This document shows, piece by piece, positions 1-8,044 of a stretch of 64,000 nucleotides of DNA. The notes below the pieces were generated by a model. The model had not been told where the DNA came from, did no database searches, and saw nothing but the letters and a program-made list of their open reading frames with translations. Each line of letters starts with the position of its first letter. The first letter of the stretch is position 1. The translations under genes and the position numbers were made by a program. The stretch comes from Alphaproteobacteria bacterium (GTDB lineage Bacteria > Pseudomonadota > Alphaproteobacteria > Sphingomonadales > Kordiimonadaceae). The stretch lies in NCBI GenBank assembly GCA_021774695.1, contig JAJFIU010000110.1, positions 1-64,000 of the forward strand, written 5' to 3'.

Positions 1-498
1 CTGGCGCTGATGCCGGCGATTGGCGGCGGTACTATCCGGGACCTGACGCTGGGGCAACCGGTATTCTGGATCGATAATACCATCCCTATCTGGGTTGCGC
101 TAGTCGCAGCAATAGCCTCGTTCTTTTTTGCCCGTTTCATCGAAAGCCGCTTGAAGTTCCTGACCTGGGCTGATGCGGTTGGCCTGTCGCTCTTCTGCGT
201 GATAGGTGCCGAGAAAGCGTTGGCGGTTTCAGGCAGCATGGTGGTGGCGGTGATTATGGGCGTGGTTACCGGTGTGGCAGGCGGCATTATCCGTGATGTT
301 ATTTGTAATGAAATTCCCATTGTGATGCGGCGCGGCGAGATATATGCCACCGCTGCCTTCATCGGCGCGGGAACCTTTTGTGCCCTAACCTATATGGGCG
401 TGCCCGAGCAGATTGTGATCTGGGTTGCTATGGGTAGCGCCTTTCTGGCGCGCGCTGGCGGCATCAAACGCGGCTGGTCCCTTCCTACAGCGCAATAA
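1..498 (+). CDS. TRIC-family (UPF0126) cation channel, 5'-truncated
   Basis: The reading frame is open from the first base, so the gene begins upstream of the window; the ATG at 10 is probably internal. The visible part carries the two family signatures, GGGTIRDL near its start and GVAGGIIRDV about 80 residues later, set in successive hydrophobic helices. This duplicated glycine/Arg-Asp pattern is typical of bacterial TRIC/YadS proteins, which form homotrimeric monovalent-cation channels in the inner membrane. The family is about 200 residues long, so roughly 40 N-terminal residues are missing. The physiological role in bacteria is not settled. The identification is firm; the true start cannot be seen. 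Confidence 0.88.
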   Translation: MALMPAIGGGTIRDLTLGQPVFWIDNTIPIWVALVAAIASFFFARFIESRLKFLTWADAVGLSLFCVIGAEKALAVSGSMVVAVIMGVVTGVAGGIIRDVICNEIPIVMRRGEIYATAAFIGAGTFCALTYMGVPEQIVIWVAMGSAFLARAGGIKRGWSLPTAQ

Positions 499-545
499 GG
501 GCCACTGCCCAATAGGCCAACCGCGCAATAATTTATGGCATTCTC

Positions 546-1628
546 TTAGAAGGATAGAACGTAACCCTTTTTAGGGCTTGCAGTGCCCTTGAGGGTGCTT
601 TGATACACCTCGGTAATGGCTGCTTCGCCGCTGTCTTCAACAACCTCTACCCAATCATTGGCCCGGCCGACAAAATCCACCCATGCAACAGCGATACGCT
701 GCTGCAGGCCCGCCGCGCCCCAATCGGCTGAGCGTTTCTGTGCTTGTGACGGTGCGAAAAACAGCGTTGGGCTCGGCCCTGCCAGTTCAGCGTTGCTGCC
801 CATCTGGTCCCAGTTGGTGGCGCCGACCGAACAGCTATATTTCAGCATCGCATCAAAGTGGCTGTGAATGGTGGCACGCACTTCGCCGTTGCCCGCCATA
901 TCAATGAACACAGTGGGTGCGGTGTTGTCGATTGTGTTGATGTCACCGTAGGCAATTGTTTCGTCATACAGACCGGTGCTTTTAACAAAATCCACATTGC
1001 CCGGTGATGTCAGGCCAATGGTTTTGATGCCGTCGCGCTTGGCCAGCTGGAACGCCAGCCCATACGCGGTTTTCGACGATGCGCTGGACAGGATAACCTG
1101 GGTTGCGCCGTAAAAATCATTGTCTTCCATAAAGTCATCAATCAGGAACGACGTGGTGAATAATGGCTTGAACAGCATCTGAATTTCTTCAAGGGCTTCG
1201 CTGTATCCCGGGTCTCCGGCGCAGCGGGTGTAATAATTGTAAACCGGGCTCAGCTCGGCGCGGTGCTCTTTACAGTCAAAGAAACCTGCAGGGCTGTTTT
1301 TTGCAGGCGATACGATCAGGTGGCTCGCCATTGGGAAATAGCCATAATATTTGTCGCCAACGCTGACACCGTCGGCGGCGCTTTCGGTTACAGTGGCAAA
1401 ACCCCATACTGGGACAAAACCGCCGCCGTCGCGGCCAGGGAAAAAGTTCCAGTATTTCATTGCCTCGCCGAAGGCCGCGTATGTAATATTGTTGGCAGTA
1501 AAGGCAAACCGCTCCAGCTCGAACCGAACTTCGCCCGCACTCAGTGGCTGATCAGCGGCCCTGCACCCTGCATTGTACCGTAGTTTACTGATGTCGGATT
1601 TATCGACTAGAAGCTCTGCCGCACTCAT
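546..1628 (-). CDS. DUF2855 family protein (MDR-like fold)
   Basis: This 360-residue soluble protein has no signal peptide. A GGGAGAG ribosome site lies just upstream of the ATG at 1628. The sequence follows the DUF2855 pattern: an N-terminal half resembling the GroES-like part of medium-chain dehydrogenases (FVPVWGFATV, DKYYGYFPM) and a Rossmann-like half with ILSSASSKTAYGLAF and a conserved VGATNWDQ stretch. No zinc-binding cysteine cluster of classical alcohol dehydrogenases is visible. The family is uncharacterised, so substrate and reaction are unknown. It stands alone, convergent with the TRIC gene and divergent from the MscS gene. Confidence 0.8.
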   Translation of the reverse strand: MSAAELLVDKSDISKLRYNAGCRAADQPLSAGEVRFELERFAFTANNITYAAFGEAMKYWNFFPGRDGGGFVPVWGFATVTESAADGVSVGDKYYGYFPMASHLIVSPAKNSPAGFFDCKEHRAELSPVYNYYTRCAGDPGYSEALEEIQMLFKPLFTTSFLIDDFMEDNDFYGATQVILSSASSKTAYGLAFQLAKRDGIKTIGLTSPGNVDFVKSTGLYDETIAYGDINTIDNTAPTVFIDMAGNGEVRATIHSHFDAMLKYSCSVGATNWDQMGSNAELAGPSPTLFFAPSQAQKRSADWGAAGLQQRIAVAWVDFVGRANDWVEVVEDSGEAAITEVYQSTLKGTASPKKGYVLSF

Positions 1629-1802
1629 ATCACTCTCCCGTTATATGGTTTAAACTAGAATGTAGCGCTGCACGGTTCAAAATCAAAATTAGTTGCTGCT
1701 AATTGGTTGGAAAAGTCGTAATGGGACCAGCGGTTTTGGTTGGTAATTCGTGTAAACATTTGCATAATGCCGCCACGGGGTTGTTTTTTAGGGAGCTATT
1801 TT

Positions 1803-2636
1803 ATGGAATTTCTTAATAGTGAATCGATCAACTGGGAAGAGTTGACGGCACAAGGTATCGACTTAGGCCTGCTCATTCTCGGTGCGTTGGCGGTTCTGTT
1901 TGTTGGTATGTGGTTGGCAGGGTTTGTTGAGCGCCGTCTGCTGAAGCTATTTGCCAAAAGCGATAAAATTGACGACACGGTTTCCTCTTTCATGGCAAGT
2001 TTGGGTAAATATCTGGTTGTTATCTTCACCGGCATTGCTCTTCTTGACCAGTTCGGCGTTGAAACCACCAGCGTTATTGCATTGCTGGGTGCTGCGGGTC
2101 TGGCTATTGGTTTGGCATTGCAGGGTACGCTTTCGAACTTGGCAGCGGGTGTGATGCTGTTGATTTTCCGTCCGTTCAAGGTCGGTCAATTTGTACAAGT
2201 TGGCGGCGAGGCCGGGGTTGTTAAAGCCATTTCACTGTTCACAACCATGATGGATACCGGTGACAACGTGCGAATCATGATCCCGAACGGGTCGGTTTGG
2301 GGTAGTTCAATCTCCAACTTTAATTTCCATGATACCCGCCGCCTGCAAATTGTATTTGGTATCGGCTACGACGATAATATTGACAATGCGATGAAGGCCA
2401 TCTCGGATATCATTGCAGCAGATGATCGCTGTTTGGTCGACCCCGAACCGTTGGTTGCAGTGACGGAACTGGGCGATAGTTCGGTCAACATCATGGTGCG
2501 GGTCTGGTGCTCGTCCGGTGACTATTGGGCGCTTAACTGGTCGCTTTTGAAAGCGGTTAAAGAAGGCTTTGATGCTAAAGGTGTCAACATTCCTTACCCG
2601 ACGCGCACTGTCTATAACCACAACGCGTCAGTGTAA
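1803..2636 (+). CDS. MscS-type small-conductance mechanosensitive channel
   Basis: I place the start at the ATG at 1803, preceded by AGGGAG; the frame stays open upstream to 1740 but that extension has no ribosome site. The 277-residue product has about three N-terminal membrane helices. The pore-lining third helix is glycine/alanine-rich (LLGAAGLAIGLALQGTLSN), followed by the FRPFKVGQFV motif and the soluble beta and alpha/beta C-terminal domain with MIPNG. These are hallmarks of minimal MscS channels, which release solutes on hypo-osmotic shock from the inner membrane. It is monocistronic, followed at once by a strong terminator. Confidence 0.93.
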   Translation: MEFLNSESINWEELTAQGIDLGLLILGALAVLFVGMWLAGFVERRLLKLFAKSDKIDDTVSSFMASLGKYLVVIFTGIALLDQFGVETTSVIALLGAAGLAIGLALQGTLSNLAAGVMLLIFRPFKVGQFVQVGGEAGVVKAISLFTTMMDTGDNVRIMIPNGSVWGSSISNFNFHDTRRLQIVFGIGYDDNIDNAMKAISDIIAADDRCLVDPEPLVAVTELGDSSVNIMVRVWCSSGDYWALNWSLLKAVKEGFDAKGVNIPYPTRTVYNHNASV

Positions 2637-2647
2637 TTAGCTGGCAG

Positions 2648-2684
2648 AAGTATAGCGGGTTCAAGTGGCCCGCTATACTTTTCT
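2648..2684 (+). terminator. Rho-independent terminator of the MscS gene
   Basis: Twelve-base perfect arms (AAGTATAGCGGG at 2648-2659 and its complement at 2669-2680) around a nine-base loop, followed by a short T run. The stem begins 11 bases after the mscS stop codon. Confidence 0.85.
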
Positions 2685-2694
2685 GGGCTATCCA

Positions 2695-2745
2695 CTAAAC
2701 TTTTCGGAGAGCTGACTAAACTTTCTGCACGTCTTTCTAAACTTT
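2695..2745 (+). repeat. Three CTAAACTTT direct repeats with exact 21-bp period
   Basis: CTAAACTTT occurs at 2695, 2716 and 2737, exactly 21 bp (two helical turns) apart, between the mscS terminator and the M13 peptidase gene. The repeats would all lie on one face of the helix, as expected for a cooperatively binding regulator. No regulator can be assigned. Confidence 0.6.
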
Positions 2746-2901
2746 AGTATCAAATCACACCAAATTGTTTTCACTATTATTGACTCGTGCCGCGGTTCTT
2801 ATACCGTGCCGTGCGGAGTGTCTTGTCAGGCTGGCCAGATGTCTCACCGGCGCGGCAGTAAATGCTGTGCCTCATCACAAATAATAAAATGGAGGGGACC
2901 G

Positions 2902-4989
2902 ATGAAATTTTTCCTGAATACGTCCGTTGCAGTTGCCGCGCTTATGATTGCCGGCTGCTCGGATGATCAGCAAGCAACTACCGACGCAAGCGACGCAACT
3001 GAAGTTGCAGGCGCGATGGCCAAACCTGAGCTGGGCGCATGGGGAGTTGACCTCACGGCGCGCAATGAAAGCGTGAAGCCTGGCGATAACTTCTTTCAGT
3101 ATGCGGCTGGTTCTTGGCACGACACATTTGAAATTCCGGCGGATAAAACCAGTTACGGCGCCTTTACCGTGCTCGGCGATCGCAGCCGTGATCGCACTAA
3201 GGTAATTATCGATGAATTGACGGCGGGCACCTTCGACGATGGCACGGTCGAACAGAAAATCGCCGATTACTATAACAGCTATATGGACGTAGAGGCGATC
3301 AACGCGCTTGGTATTGACCCGATCCGTCCGCTTTTGGCTGATATTGCCGCCGCTGAAAATGTGGCAGATATTACTGTCCTGTTTGGCCGCGCTGCGACTG
3401 ACAATCTAACATCTCCTATTACATTTGGTCTGGGGATCGACCGGCAAAATCCTGACCGCTATCAGTTTAACATGGGCATCGGCGGCATGAGCCTGCCAGA
3501 CCGTGATTACTATCTTGAAGATACGGATAAATTCAAGGAAACGCGGGCAGCTTATGTGGCGCATATTGTCGAGATGCTGGGTTTTGCCGGCATCGAAGGC
3601 GCTGAGGCGAAAGCCGAGGCTATTCTTGCTATTGAGACCAAACTGGCGGAAAAACAGTGGCCGCGTTCTGAACGGCGTAACCGGGACAAAACACTTAACC
3701 CTGCTGATTATGCTGATTTTAAAGCACAGTACGCCGGATTTGACTGGGACAGCTTCTTTGGCGCGCGTGGCATGGCCGGCATCGAACGGCTGAATGTCTC
3801 GTTTCCAGACTCTGTGGCTGCCACTATTGATATCATCAACGAAGTCTCGGTCGATGATTGGAAAGCTTACCTAACCTACAATGCACTCTCAAACCATGCG
3901 GGCATACTGAGCGAAGAGATTGACACCGCCAACTTCAATTTCTTCGGGAAAACTCTCCGTGGTCAACCGCAGCAACGAGAACGCTGGGAACGTGCAACAC
4001 GCCGCGTCGGGGCGCTCAACGCACTCGGTGAGGCCATTGGCCAGGTATATGTGAAGCGTTACTTCCCGGAATCATCCAAGCAACAAATGGTGCAGCTCGT
4101 GGAAAACCTGAGCATTGCTCTTGGTCAGCGTATCGATGGTCTGGACTGGATGGGCAGTGAGACCAAAGCCAAGGCGCGGACAAAACTGTCTACTTTTAAT
4201 CCGAAGATCGGTTACCCGGACAAATGGCGCGACGTATCTGCGATTAAAATTGTCAAAGGCGACCTGTTTGCCAATGCAAAAGCCATCGCAGCGGTTAATC
4301 ATCAGCGCTCAATTGACCGTCTAACCAGCAAAACAGACAAAGACGAATGGTTCATGCCGCCGCATCAGGTGAATGCTTACTATAACCCGCAGTTTAACGA
4401 GATCGTGTTCCCTGCGGCGATTTTGCAGGCACCTTTCTTTGATCCAGGCGCTGACTTGGCGGTGAATTACGGTGGCATCGGCGCGGTAATCGGTCATGAA
4501 ATGGGCCACGGCTTTGATGACCAGGGCTCCAAGTCCGATGAAAAAGGCATCCAGCGTAATTGGTGGACTGAAGACGACCGGGCTGCCTTCGAGGTGCGTA
4601 CCACCATGCTCGGTGAGCAATATAGTGGCTTCGAGGCACTACCGACCTATTTTGTCGACGGCAAGTTTACCATGGGCGAAAACATCGGCGATGTTGGTGG
4701 TTTGGCGATGGCGTATCATGCTTACAAGCTTGCGCTTGGTGGTGAGGAGGCTCCGATTATAGACGGTCTTACCGGCGATCAGCGTTTCTTCCTGGCGTGG
4801 GCGCAGGTGTGGCGGGTGAAGTACCGCGACGAGGCGCTTATCAATCGATTGAAATCCGACCCGCATTCTCCGGCTCAGTTCCGGGTCAACGGTGTCGTGC
4901 GCAATATGCAGGAATGGTATGACGCATTCAGCGTGAAAGAGGGTGATGCCCTGTATCTGCCGCCAGAGGAGCGTGTTTCCATCTGGTAG
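2902..4989 (+). CDS. pepO: M13 family zinc metallopeptidase (PepO/neprilysin-like) lipoprotein
   Basis: The start is set at ATG 2902, behind GGAGGGG; the frame extends to 2806 without a ribosome site. The 695-residue product begins with a lipoprotein signal (lipobox LMIAGC) and so is probably anchored on the periplasmic face. The M13 N-terminal domain follows, then the catalytic C-terminal part with NAYYNPQFNEIVFPA, the zinc motif HEMGH within VIGHEMGHGFDDQG, and ENIGDVGG supplying the third ligand. The C-terminus ends in Trp, as is usual in M13. These enzymes cleave peptides of limited size. Copies of its 3' end recur as fragments at 5848-5915 and 6697-6744. Confidence 0.94.
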   Translation: MKFFLNTSVAVAALMIAGCSDDQQATTDASDATEVAGAMAKPELGAWGVDLTARNESVKPGDNFFQYAAGSWHDTFEIPADKTSYGAFTVLGDRSRDRTKVIIDELTAGTFDDGTVEQKIADYYNSYMDVEAINALGIDPIRPLLADIAAAENVADITVLFGRAATDNLTSPITFGLGIDRQNPDRYQFNMGIGGMSLPDRDYYLEDTDKFKETRAAYVAHIVEMLGFAGIEGAEAKAEAILAIETKLAEKQWPRSERRNRDKTLNPADYADFKAQYAGFDWDSFFGARGMAGIERLNVSFPDSVAATIDIINEVSVDDWKAYLTYNALSNHAGILSEEIDTANFNFFGKTLRGQPQQRERWERATRRVGALNALGEAIGQVYVKRYFPESSKQQMVQLVENLSIALGQRIDGLDWMGSETKAKARTKLSTFNPKIGYPDKWRDVSAIKIVKGDLFANAKAIAAVNHQRSIDRLTSKTDKDEWFMPPHQVNAYYNPQFNEIVFPAAILQAPFFDPGADLAVNYGGIGAVIGHEMGHGFDDQGSKSDEKGIQRNWWTEDDRAAFEVRTTMLGEQYSGFEALPTYFVDGKFTMGENIGDVGGLAMAYHAYKLALGGEEAPIIDGLTGDQRFFLAWAQVWRVKYRDEALINRLKSDPHSPAQFRVNGVVRNMQEWYDAFSVKEGDALYLPPEERVSIW

Positions 4990-5008
4990 GATGGCTTCAA
5001 TAACATTT

Positions 5009-5048
5009 AAAAGGGCCGGTTACAGTTACTGTTTCCGACCTTTTTTTT
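5009..5048 (+). terminator. Terminator after pepO
   Basis: A stem of AAAAGGG-C-CGG against CCG-A-CCTTTTT with one internal mismatch and an eight-T run at 5041-5048. A degenerate copy of the same region lies at about 6745-6800 behind the second pepO fragment. Confidence 0.7.
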
Positions 5049-5124
5049 GAGGTTCTTCCTTGGAGTCCGACTAGGCTATCGGTTTTTTTAAGCTGCTTAA
5101 TTCGCGCTAGTTAACACGAATTTA

Positions 5125-5643
5125 CTATAGACTGATATTTAACTCCATCGGGCGGTGTTTAATGAAATTTGTTACCTGAAAAATCTTGTCTACATTTTGG
5201 TGGTCGTTGGCCATAGGAACAAGTAATACCGACACCGATTTGACTGAAACACTTGGGCCAATATAGGACAGAACTTCATACAGTGGCTTTTTCTTGTCGA
5301 CCACGGATTCAAGCAGCGCCCAACGCTTGCTGCCGGGGCCTTTGTCTGCCAGGTCGGACAGGTTTTTTCCGGTGTAATCTTGGTGAGTATAGTCTCGTAC
5401 CGCTGTACCAAACAGCCGAAAGTGGAAATCGAGAGGCGAACGCAATACATCAAAAACAATCACCTGTGACATCAGGCGTCCAAAACGGTGGGGCGGAAAG
5501 TTTTTCCGCGATGGGATGCCGCCATCGATATCGGCGCTGCGGTTAACCCACCGTGTAAGAAAAGCTTGCTGGTGATCGGACATTTTGGGCAAGGCGTTAT
5601 TTTGGGTATATTTTTGTTCCATAAAGGAAAATTGGTCTTTCAT
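5125..5643 (-). CDS. PAS-domain protein, copy 1 (PAS_5-like)
   Basis: A 172-residue cytoplasmic protein. After about 25 variable residues comes the conserved core (FLTRWVNRSADIDGG, FGRLMSQVIVFDVLRS, FHFRLFGTAVRDYT, TGKNLSDL), ending with the beta strands SVSVLLVPM and IFQVTNFI. This is the small single-domain PAS type (PAS_5-like) frequent in alphaproteobacteria, with no effector domain attached. The paralogue at 5988-6506 aligns along its whole length. The start is the ATG aligned to the copy-2 start; the GGAG ribosome site seen there has become GAAT here, so copy 1 may be poorly translated. The ligand is unknown. Confidence 0.8.
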   Translation of the reverse strand: MKDQFSFMEQKYTQNNALPKMSDHQQAFLTRWVNRSADIDGGIPSRKNFPPHRFGRLMSQVIVFDVLRSPLDFHFRLFGTAVRDYTHQDYTGKNLSDLADKGPGSKRWALLESVVDKKKPLYEVLSYIGPSVSVKSVSVLLVPMANDHQNVDKIFQVTNFIKHRPMELNISL

Positions 5644-5718
5644 TTTTACTGATTCAAACCCCTATCCTAAGATAATACGCCAGCCCTATTACATTGGATT
5701 TTCAAAGTCGAATATTAT

Positions 5719-5845
5719 TTAAACCAAAGTTAGTGTGCCCAGCAGCCGGCCCCGGAAAGCCGCCACTTTTTCTGCTTCCGCCAAATAATCCAGGTAAATC
5801 TGATAGTAAGCGCCCTGGCCACTTACCGGTACGCTGGTAAGCCAG
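5719..5845 (-). pseudogene. 3' remnant of a LysR-type regulator gene, copy 1
   Basis: The minus-strand frame encodes SGQGAYYQIYLDYLAEAEKV...FRGRLLG, matching the C-terminal residues of the intact LysR regulator at 8557-9444 (SQGAYYLVYPDHLAETEKV...FRNWLLG). Only the last ~40 codons survive; the DNA-binding domain is absent. Its upstream end abuts a fragment of pepO in the opposite orientation. It is not expected to make a functional protein. Confidence 0.75.
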
Positions 5846-5847
5846 TT

Positions 5848-5915
5848 AAAATCCGACCCGTATTCGACCGGCGAGTTTCGGGTGAACGGCGTGGCACATA
5901 ACATTGATGAATGAT
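5848..5915 (+). pseudogene. 3' fragment of the pepO gene, copy 1
   Basis: The plus-strand frame reads KSDPYSTGEFRVNGVAHNI followed by Asp-Glu and a stop, against KSDPHSPAQFRVNGVVRNM in the intact pepO at about 4851-4908. Weak nucleotide similarity seems to continue to about 5945. It begins where the LysR remnant ends, so the two genes were joined by rearrangement and then decayed. Confidence 0.72.
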
Positions 5916-5987
5916 ACTAGGCGTTTGGTACGGCGGGGGTAAATGTTTCTCGAAGTCACTTCACTTGCGGCAGTCAACGTGGATTTA

Positions 5988-6506
5988 CTACAGGCCAAGT
6001 TCTATGTTTATCGGACGGCGTTCGATGAATTGTGTTATCTGAAAAATCTTGTCTATATTTTGGTGGTCGCTGGCCAGCGGGACAAGTAGAACCGTCACCG
6101 ACTTGATTGAAACACTTGGGCCAATATAGGACAGCGTATCATACAGTGGCTTTTTCTTGTCGACCACGGTTTCAAGCTGTTCCCAGCGCTTGCTGGCTGG
6201 GCTTCGCTCTACCACATCGGACAGATTTTTGCCGGTATAATCGTGGCGATTGTAGTCCCGTATCACTGTACCAAATAGCCGGAACTGGAAATCAAGCGGC
6301 GAGCGCAACACGTCAAAAACGATCGCATGTGACATCAGGCGGCCAAAATGGTGGGGCGGAAAGTCAGCGCGTGATGGAATGCCGCCGTCGATATCGGCGC
6401 TCCGGCTTACCCACCGTGTAAGAAAGGCCTGTTGGTAATCCGACATTGCGGGCAAGTCGTCATTTTGAACGTATTTTCGTTCAAAAGGCGAGAAGCGGTT
6501 TTCCAT
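5988..6506 (-). CDS. PAS-domain protein, copy 2 (PAS_5-like)
   Basis: A 172-residue paralogue of the protein at 5125-5643, with the same blocks in the same order (FLTRWVSRSADIDGG, FGRLMSHAIVFDVLRS, FQFRLFGTVIRDYN, TGKNLSDV, PLYDTLSYIGPSVS, VTVLLVPL). The ATG at 6506 is preceded by GGAG at good spacing; in-frame ATGs up to 6542 lack one. No effector or membrane segment is present, so it may act as a separate sensory module. The flanks (a LysR remnant upstream and a pepO fragment beyond) repeat the arrangement around copy 1. Confidence 0.82.
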   Translation of the reverse strand: MENRFSPFERKYVQNDDLPAMSDYQQAFLTRWVSRSADIDGGIPSRADFPPHHFGRLMSHAIVFDVLRSPLDFQFRLFGTVIRDYNRHDYTGKNLSDVVERSPASKRWEQLETVVDKKKPLYDTLSYIGPSVSIKSVTVLLVPLASDHQNIDKIFQITQFIERRPINIELGL

Positions 6507-6577
6507 TTTTTGCTCCAGACCCCCCATCAAGATACCCATCAAACTTATTACATTGAGTGTGCGAAGTCGAAGACTTT

Positions 6578-6702
6578 TTAACCCGGCGGTATGGTGCCCA
6601 GCAGCCAGCCCCGGAAAGCAGCGACTTTTTCTGTCTCTGCCAAATGGTCGGGGTAAACCAGATAATAAGCACCCTGGCTATGTACGGGCGGATCGAAGGG
6701 TG
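6578..6702 (-). pseudogene. 3' remnant of a LysR-type regulator gene, copy 2
   Basis: The minus strand encodes YLVYPDHLAETEKVAAFRGW followed by LLGTIPPG and a stop. Bases 6621-6702 match 8606-8687 of the intact LysR gene with only two mismatches in 82 bases, much closer than copy 1. The match stops at AGGGTG, where the sequence switches to pepO. This indicates recent duplication or gene conversion followed by truncation. Confidence 0.8.
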
Positions 6703-6744
6703 ATGCTATGTATCTGCCCCGGACAACGAATGTCTATCTGGTAG
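6697..6744 (+). pseudogene. 3' fragment of the pepO gene, copy 2
   Basis: Starting in the AGGGTG shared with the LysR remnant, the plus strand reads GDAMYLPRTTNVYL, against GDALYLPPEERVSIW at the end of PepO, and then the same CTGGTAGGATGG string that holds the pepO stop codon. Similarity continues through the terminator region to about 6800 (TTTCAGTTGCTGTCTCCGGC against TTACAGTTACTGTTTCCGAC). Confidence 0.75.
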
Positions 6745-6829
6745 GATGGTTTTCAATAACGAAATGGCTGGTTTCAGTTGCTGTCTCCGGCCTTTCTTAT
6801 TCTGAACTATATACTTAACTGGCCATTGG

Positions 6830-7546
6830 CTATACTGAGGGCCAATAGCCAGCTATCATTTGGCAAGCAGACTCAATATCTTTTTGCCTTTTAGTGTTAG
6901 AAGTTGGAGCTTGGAAAGCTTCACCATGTTGAATATCTATCGACATACAAAGCTTATTTGCGACTGGCAAATCATCCTTCAAATTCTTGTCAATATGCAT
7001 TCTAATCAAGGTCGCCACATATAAACCAATATCGCGTCTTTTACTTTTGGCGGCATCTGTCTCTGTATTGTCTTGTGACATTTTTAGAATGGCCGCACCA
7101 ATATTTTTATCCCCTTTTATGACAGCCTCCACCATTAAGTCGGCATATACTGACACTTGGACACCAGCAACCATCAATTTAGCTTGCTTTTTAGGCGCTG
7201 ATAGAAAGTCAAACGGAACAAGCTGGTTGGACATGCCCTGTAGGCTATGCAAAACATCTACCGAATTGGACGCATCATTTTGCATGAGCGCCGAGTAAGC
7301 TGAATCTTCTGCGCGTTGTTCAAACATTTTTTCTACTTCTAATAGGGGATTCACATCTCTGGCTCGATCTGCTAAGAATGCCCTTATTACTGGCCTAACA
7401 TCTCGATATCGGATCATTGGCGGCGGTGTAGGATTTTTAGCTCGTTTGAGTATTCCGAGCCTTGCCGTGTCAGAAGATACCATATAGAGACCTAATTCGT
7501 TCGCCGATATACGCGGAGCTTTATGGACTTTGGGAGTTTTTACCAT
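6830..7546 (-). CDS. Hypothetical protein with KAPRIS motif
   Basis: I favour the ATG at 7546 (238 residues), which has GAGG nine bases upstream; the frame is open to 7621 but that extension lies inside the opposite gene. The protein is soluble, probably mostly helical, and rich in Lys and Ala. The N-terminus is basic (MVKTPKVHKAPRISANELGL), then RYRDVRPVIRAFLADRARDV and a region of predicted helices. I do not recognise a characterised domain; N-termini of the form KAPRISxNxLxxY occur, from memory, in uncharacterised accessory-region proteins. The start codon overlaps that of the divergent gene at 7545. The local base composition is AT-rich relative to the backbone, consistent with transfer. 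Confidence 0.65.
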   Translation of the reverse strand: MVKTPKVHKAPRISANELGLYMVSSDTARLGILKRAKNPTPPPMIRYRDVRPVIRAFLADRARDVNPLLEVEKMFEQRAEDSAYSALMQNDASNSVDVLHSLQGMSNQLVPFDFLSAPKKQAKLMVAGVQVSVYADLMVEAVIKGDKNIGAAILKMSQDNTETDAAKSKRRDIGLYVATLIRMHIDKNLKDDLPVANKLCMSIDIQHGEAFQAPTSNTKRQKDIESACQMIAGYWPSV

Positions 7547-7799
7547 GGATGATATCCTCGCTAGCTCAGTCTTAACAGATGGGTCTAACATACACGTTGC
7601 AACCCTTTCGCGCAAAACCATTATTAATGCGGGAGCCGAACATTTAGGGTTCGATGGTTATTTTCTTTTTGAAGCACTTGATAAGTCAGAGGTAAAAGGC
7701 CTTAACATACTCGGCAAAGCCACCTCTTTGGAAGCTGCGTTTCGGCTGATAGATTTGTGGAAAAATCGTGGCGAAATGGGCATACCAATGACTGCTTAA
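7545..7799 (+). CDS. Small hypothetical protein, divergent partner
   Basis: An 84-residue product starting at ATG 7545 with GGGAG at 7531-7535. The sequence looks protein-like, with balanced hydrophobic spacing (FDGYFLFEALDKSEVKG, LGKATSLEAAFRLIDLW), but I recognise no family. Its ATG shares two bases with the CAT of the minus-strand gene (CCATGG at 7543-7548), so each promoter must lie inside the other coding region. Divergent small/large pairs of this kind are sometimes toxin-antitoxin or defence modules, but nothing here proves that. Confidence 0.55.
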   Translation: MDDILASSVLTDGSNIHVATLSRKTIINAGAEHLGFDGYFLFEALDKSEVKGLNILGKATSLEAAFRLIDLWKNRGEMGIPMTA

Positions 7800-8044
7800 T
7801 TAGGACAGTTTCTTTTTATCATCCATATTTCTCCTGCCGGGATAGCTAGTAAGTAGTTGATATATAATCTGTTCAGTCAACAAGGGCGCAAAAAACCACC
7901 AAGGCATTGTCGGGATATCCGGGATGCGGCGATTGCATTAGGGGGCACTTGCCCCCGCCCGACGGCAGACACATGGTAGACATATACAGCAATCTCGCTG
8001 ACTTTAGCGGGTCAGTTATTACAGGCGGAAGTAGTTGTTAGCTA
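7800..8044. other. Intergenic stretch without a credible gene
   Basis: No coding frame I trust. One GC-rich hairpin (GGGGGC-ACTT-GCCCCC, 7941-7956) has no T run, so it is not a standard terminator. Otherwise nothing recognisable. Confidence 0.5.

Noticed and set aside
2695-2745. CRISPR-like or iteron array at the phased CTAAACTTT repeats
   Set aside because: Repeats are only nine bases, three in number, with 12-base gaps; there are no cas or replication genes nearby.
5125-6744. Insertion sequence or transposon as the cause of the repeated PAS units
   Set aside because: No transposase, terminal inverted repeats or target-site duplications are visible; the junctions look like illegitimate recombination.
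7941-7956. Terminator at the GGGGGC/GCCCCC hairpin
   Set aside because: No T run follows on either strand, so intrinsic termination is not supported.
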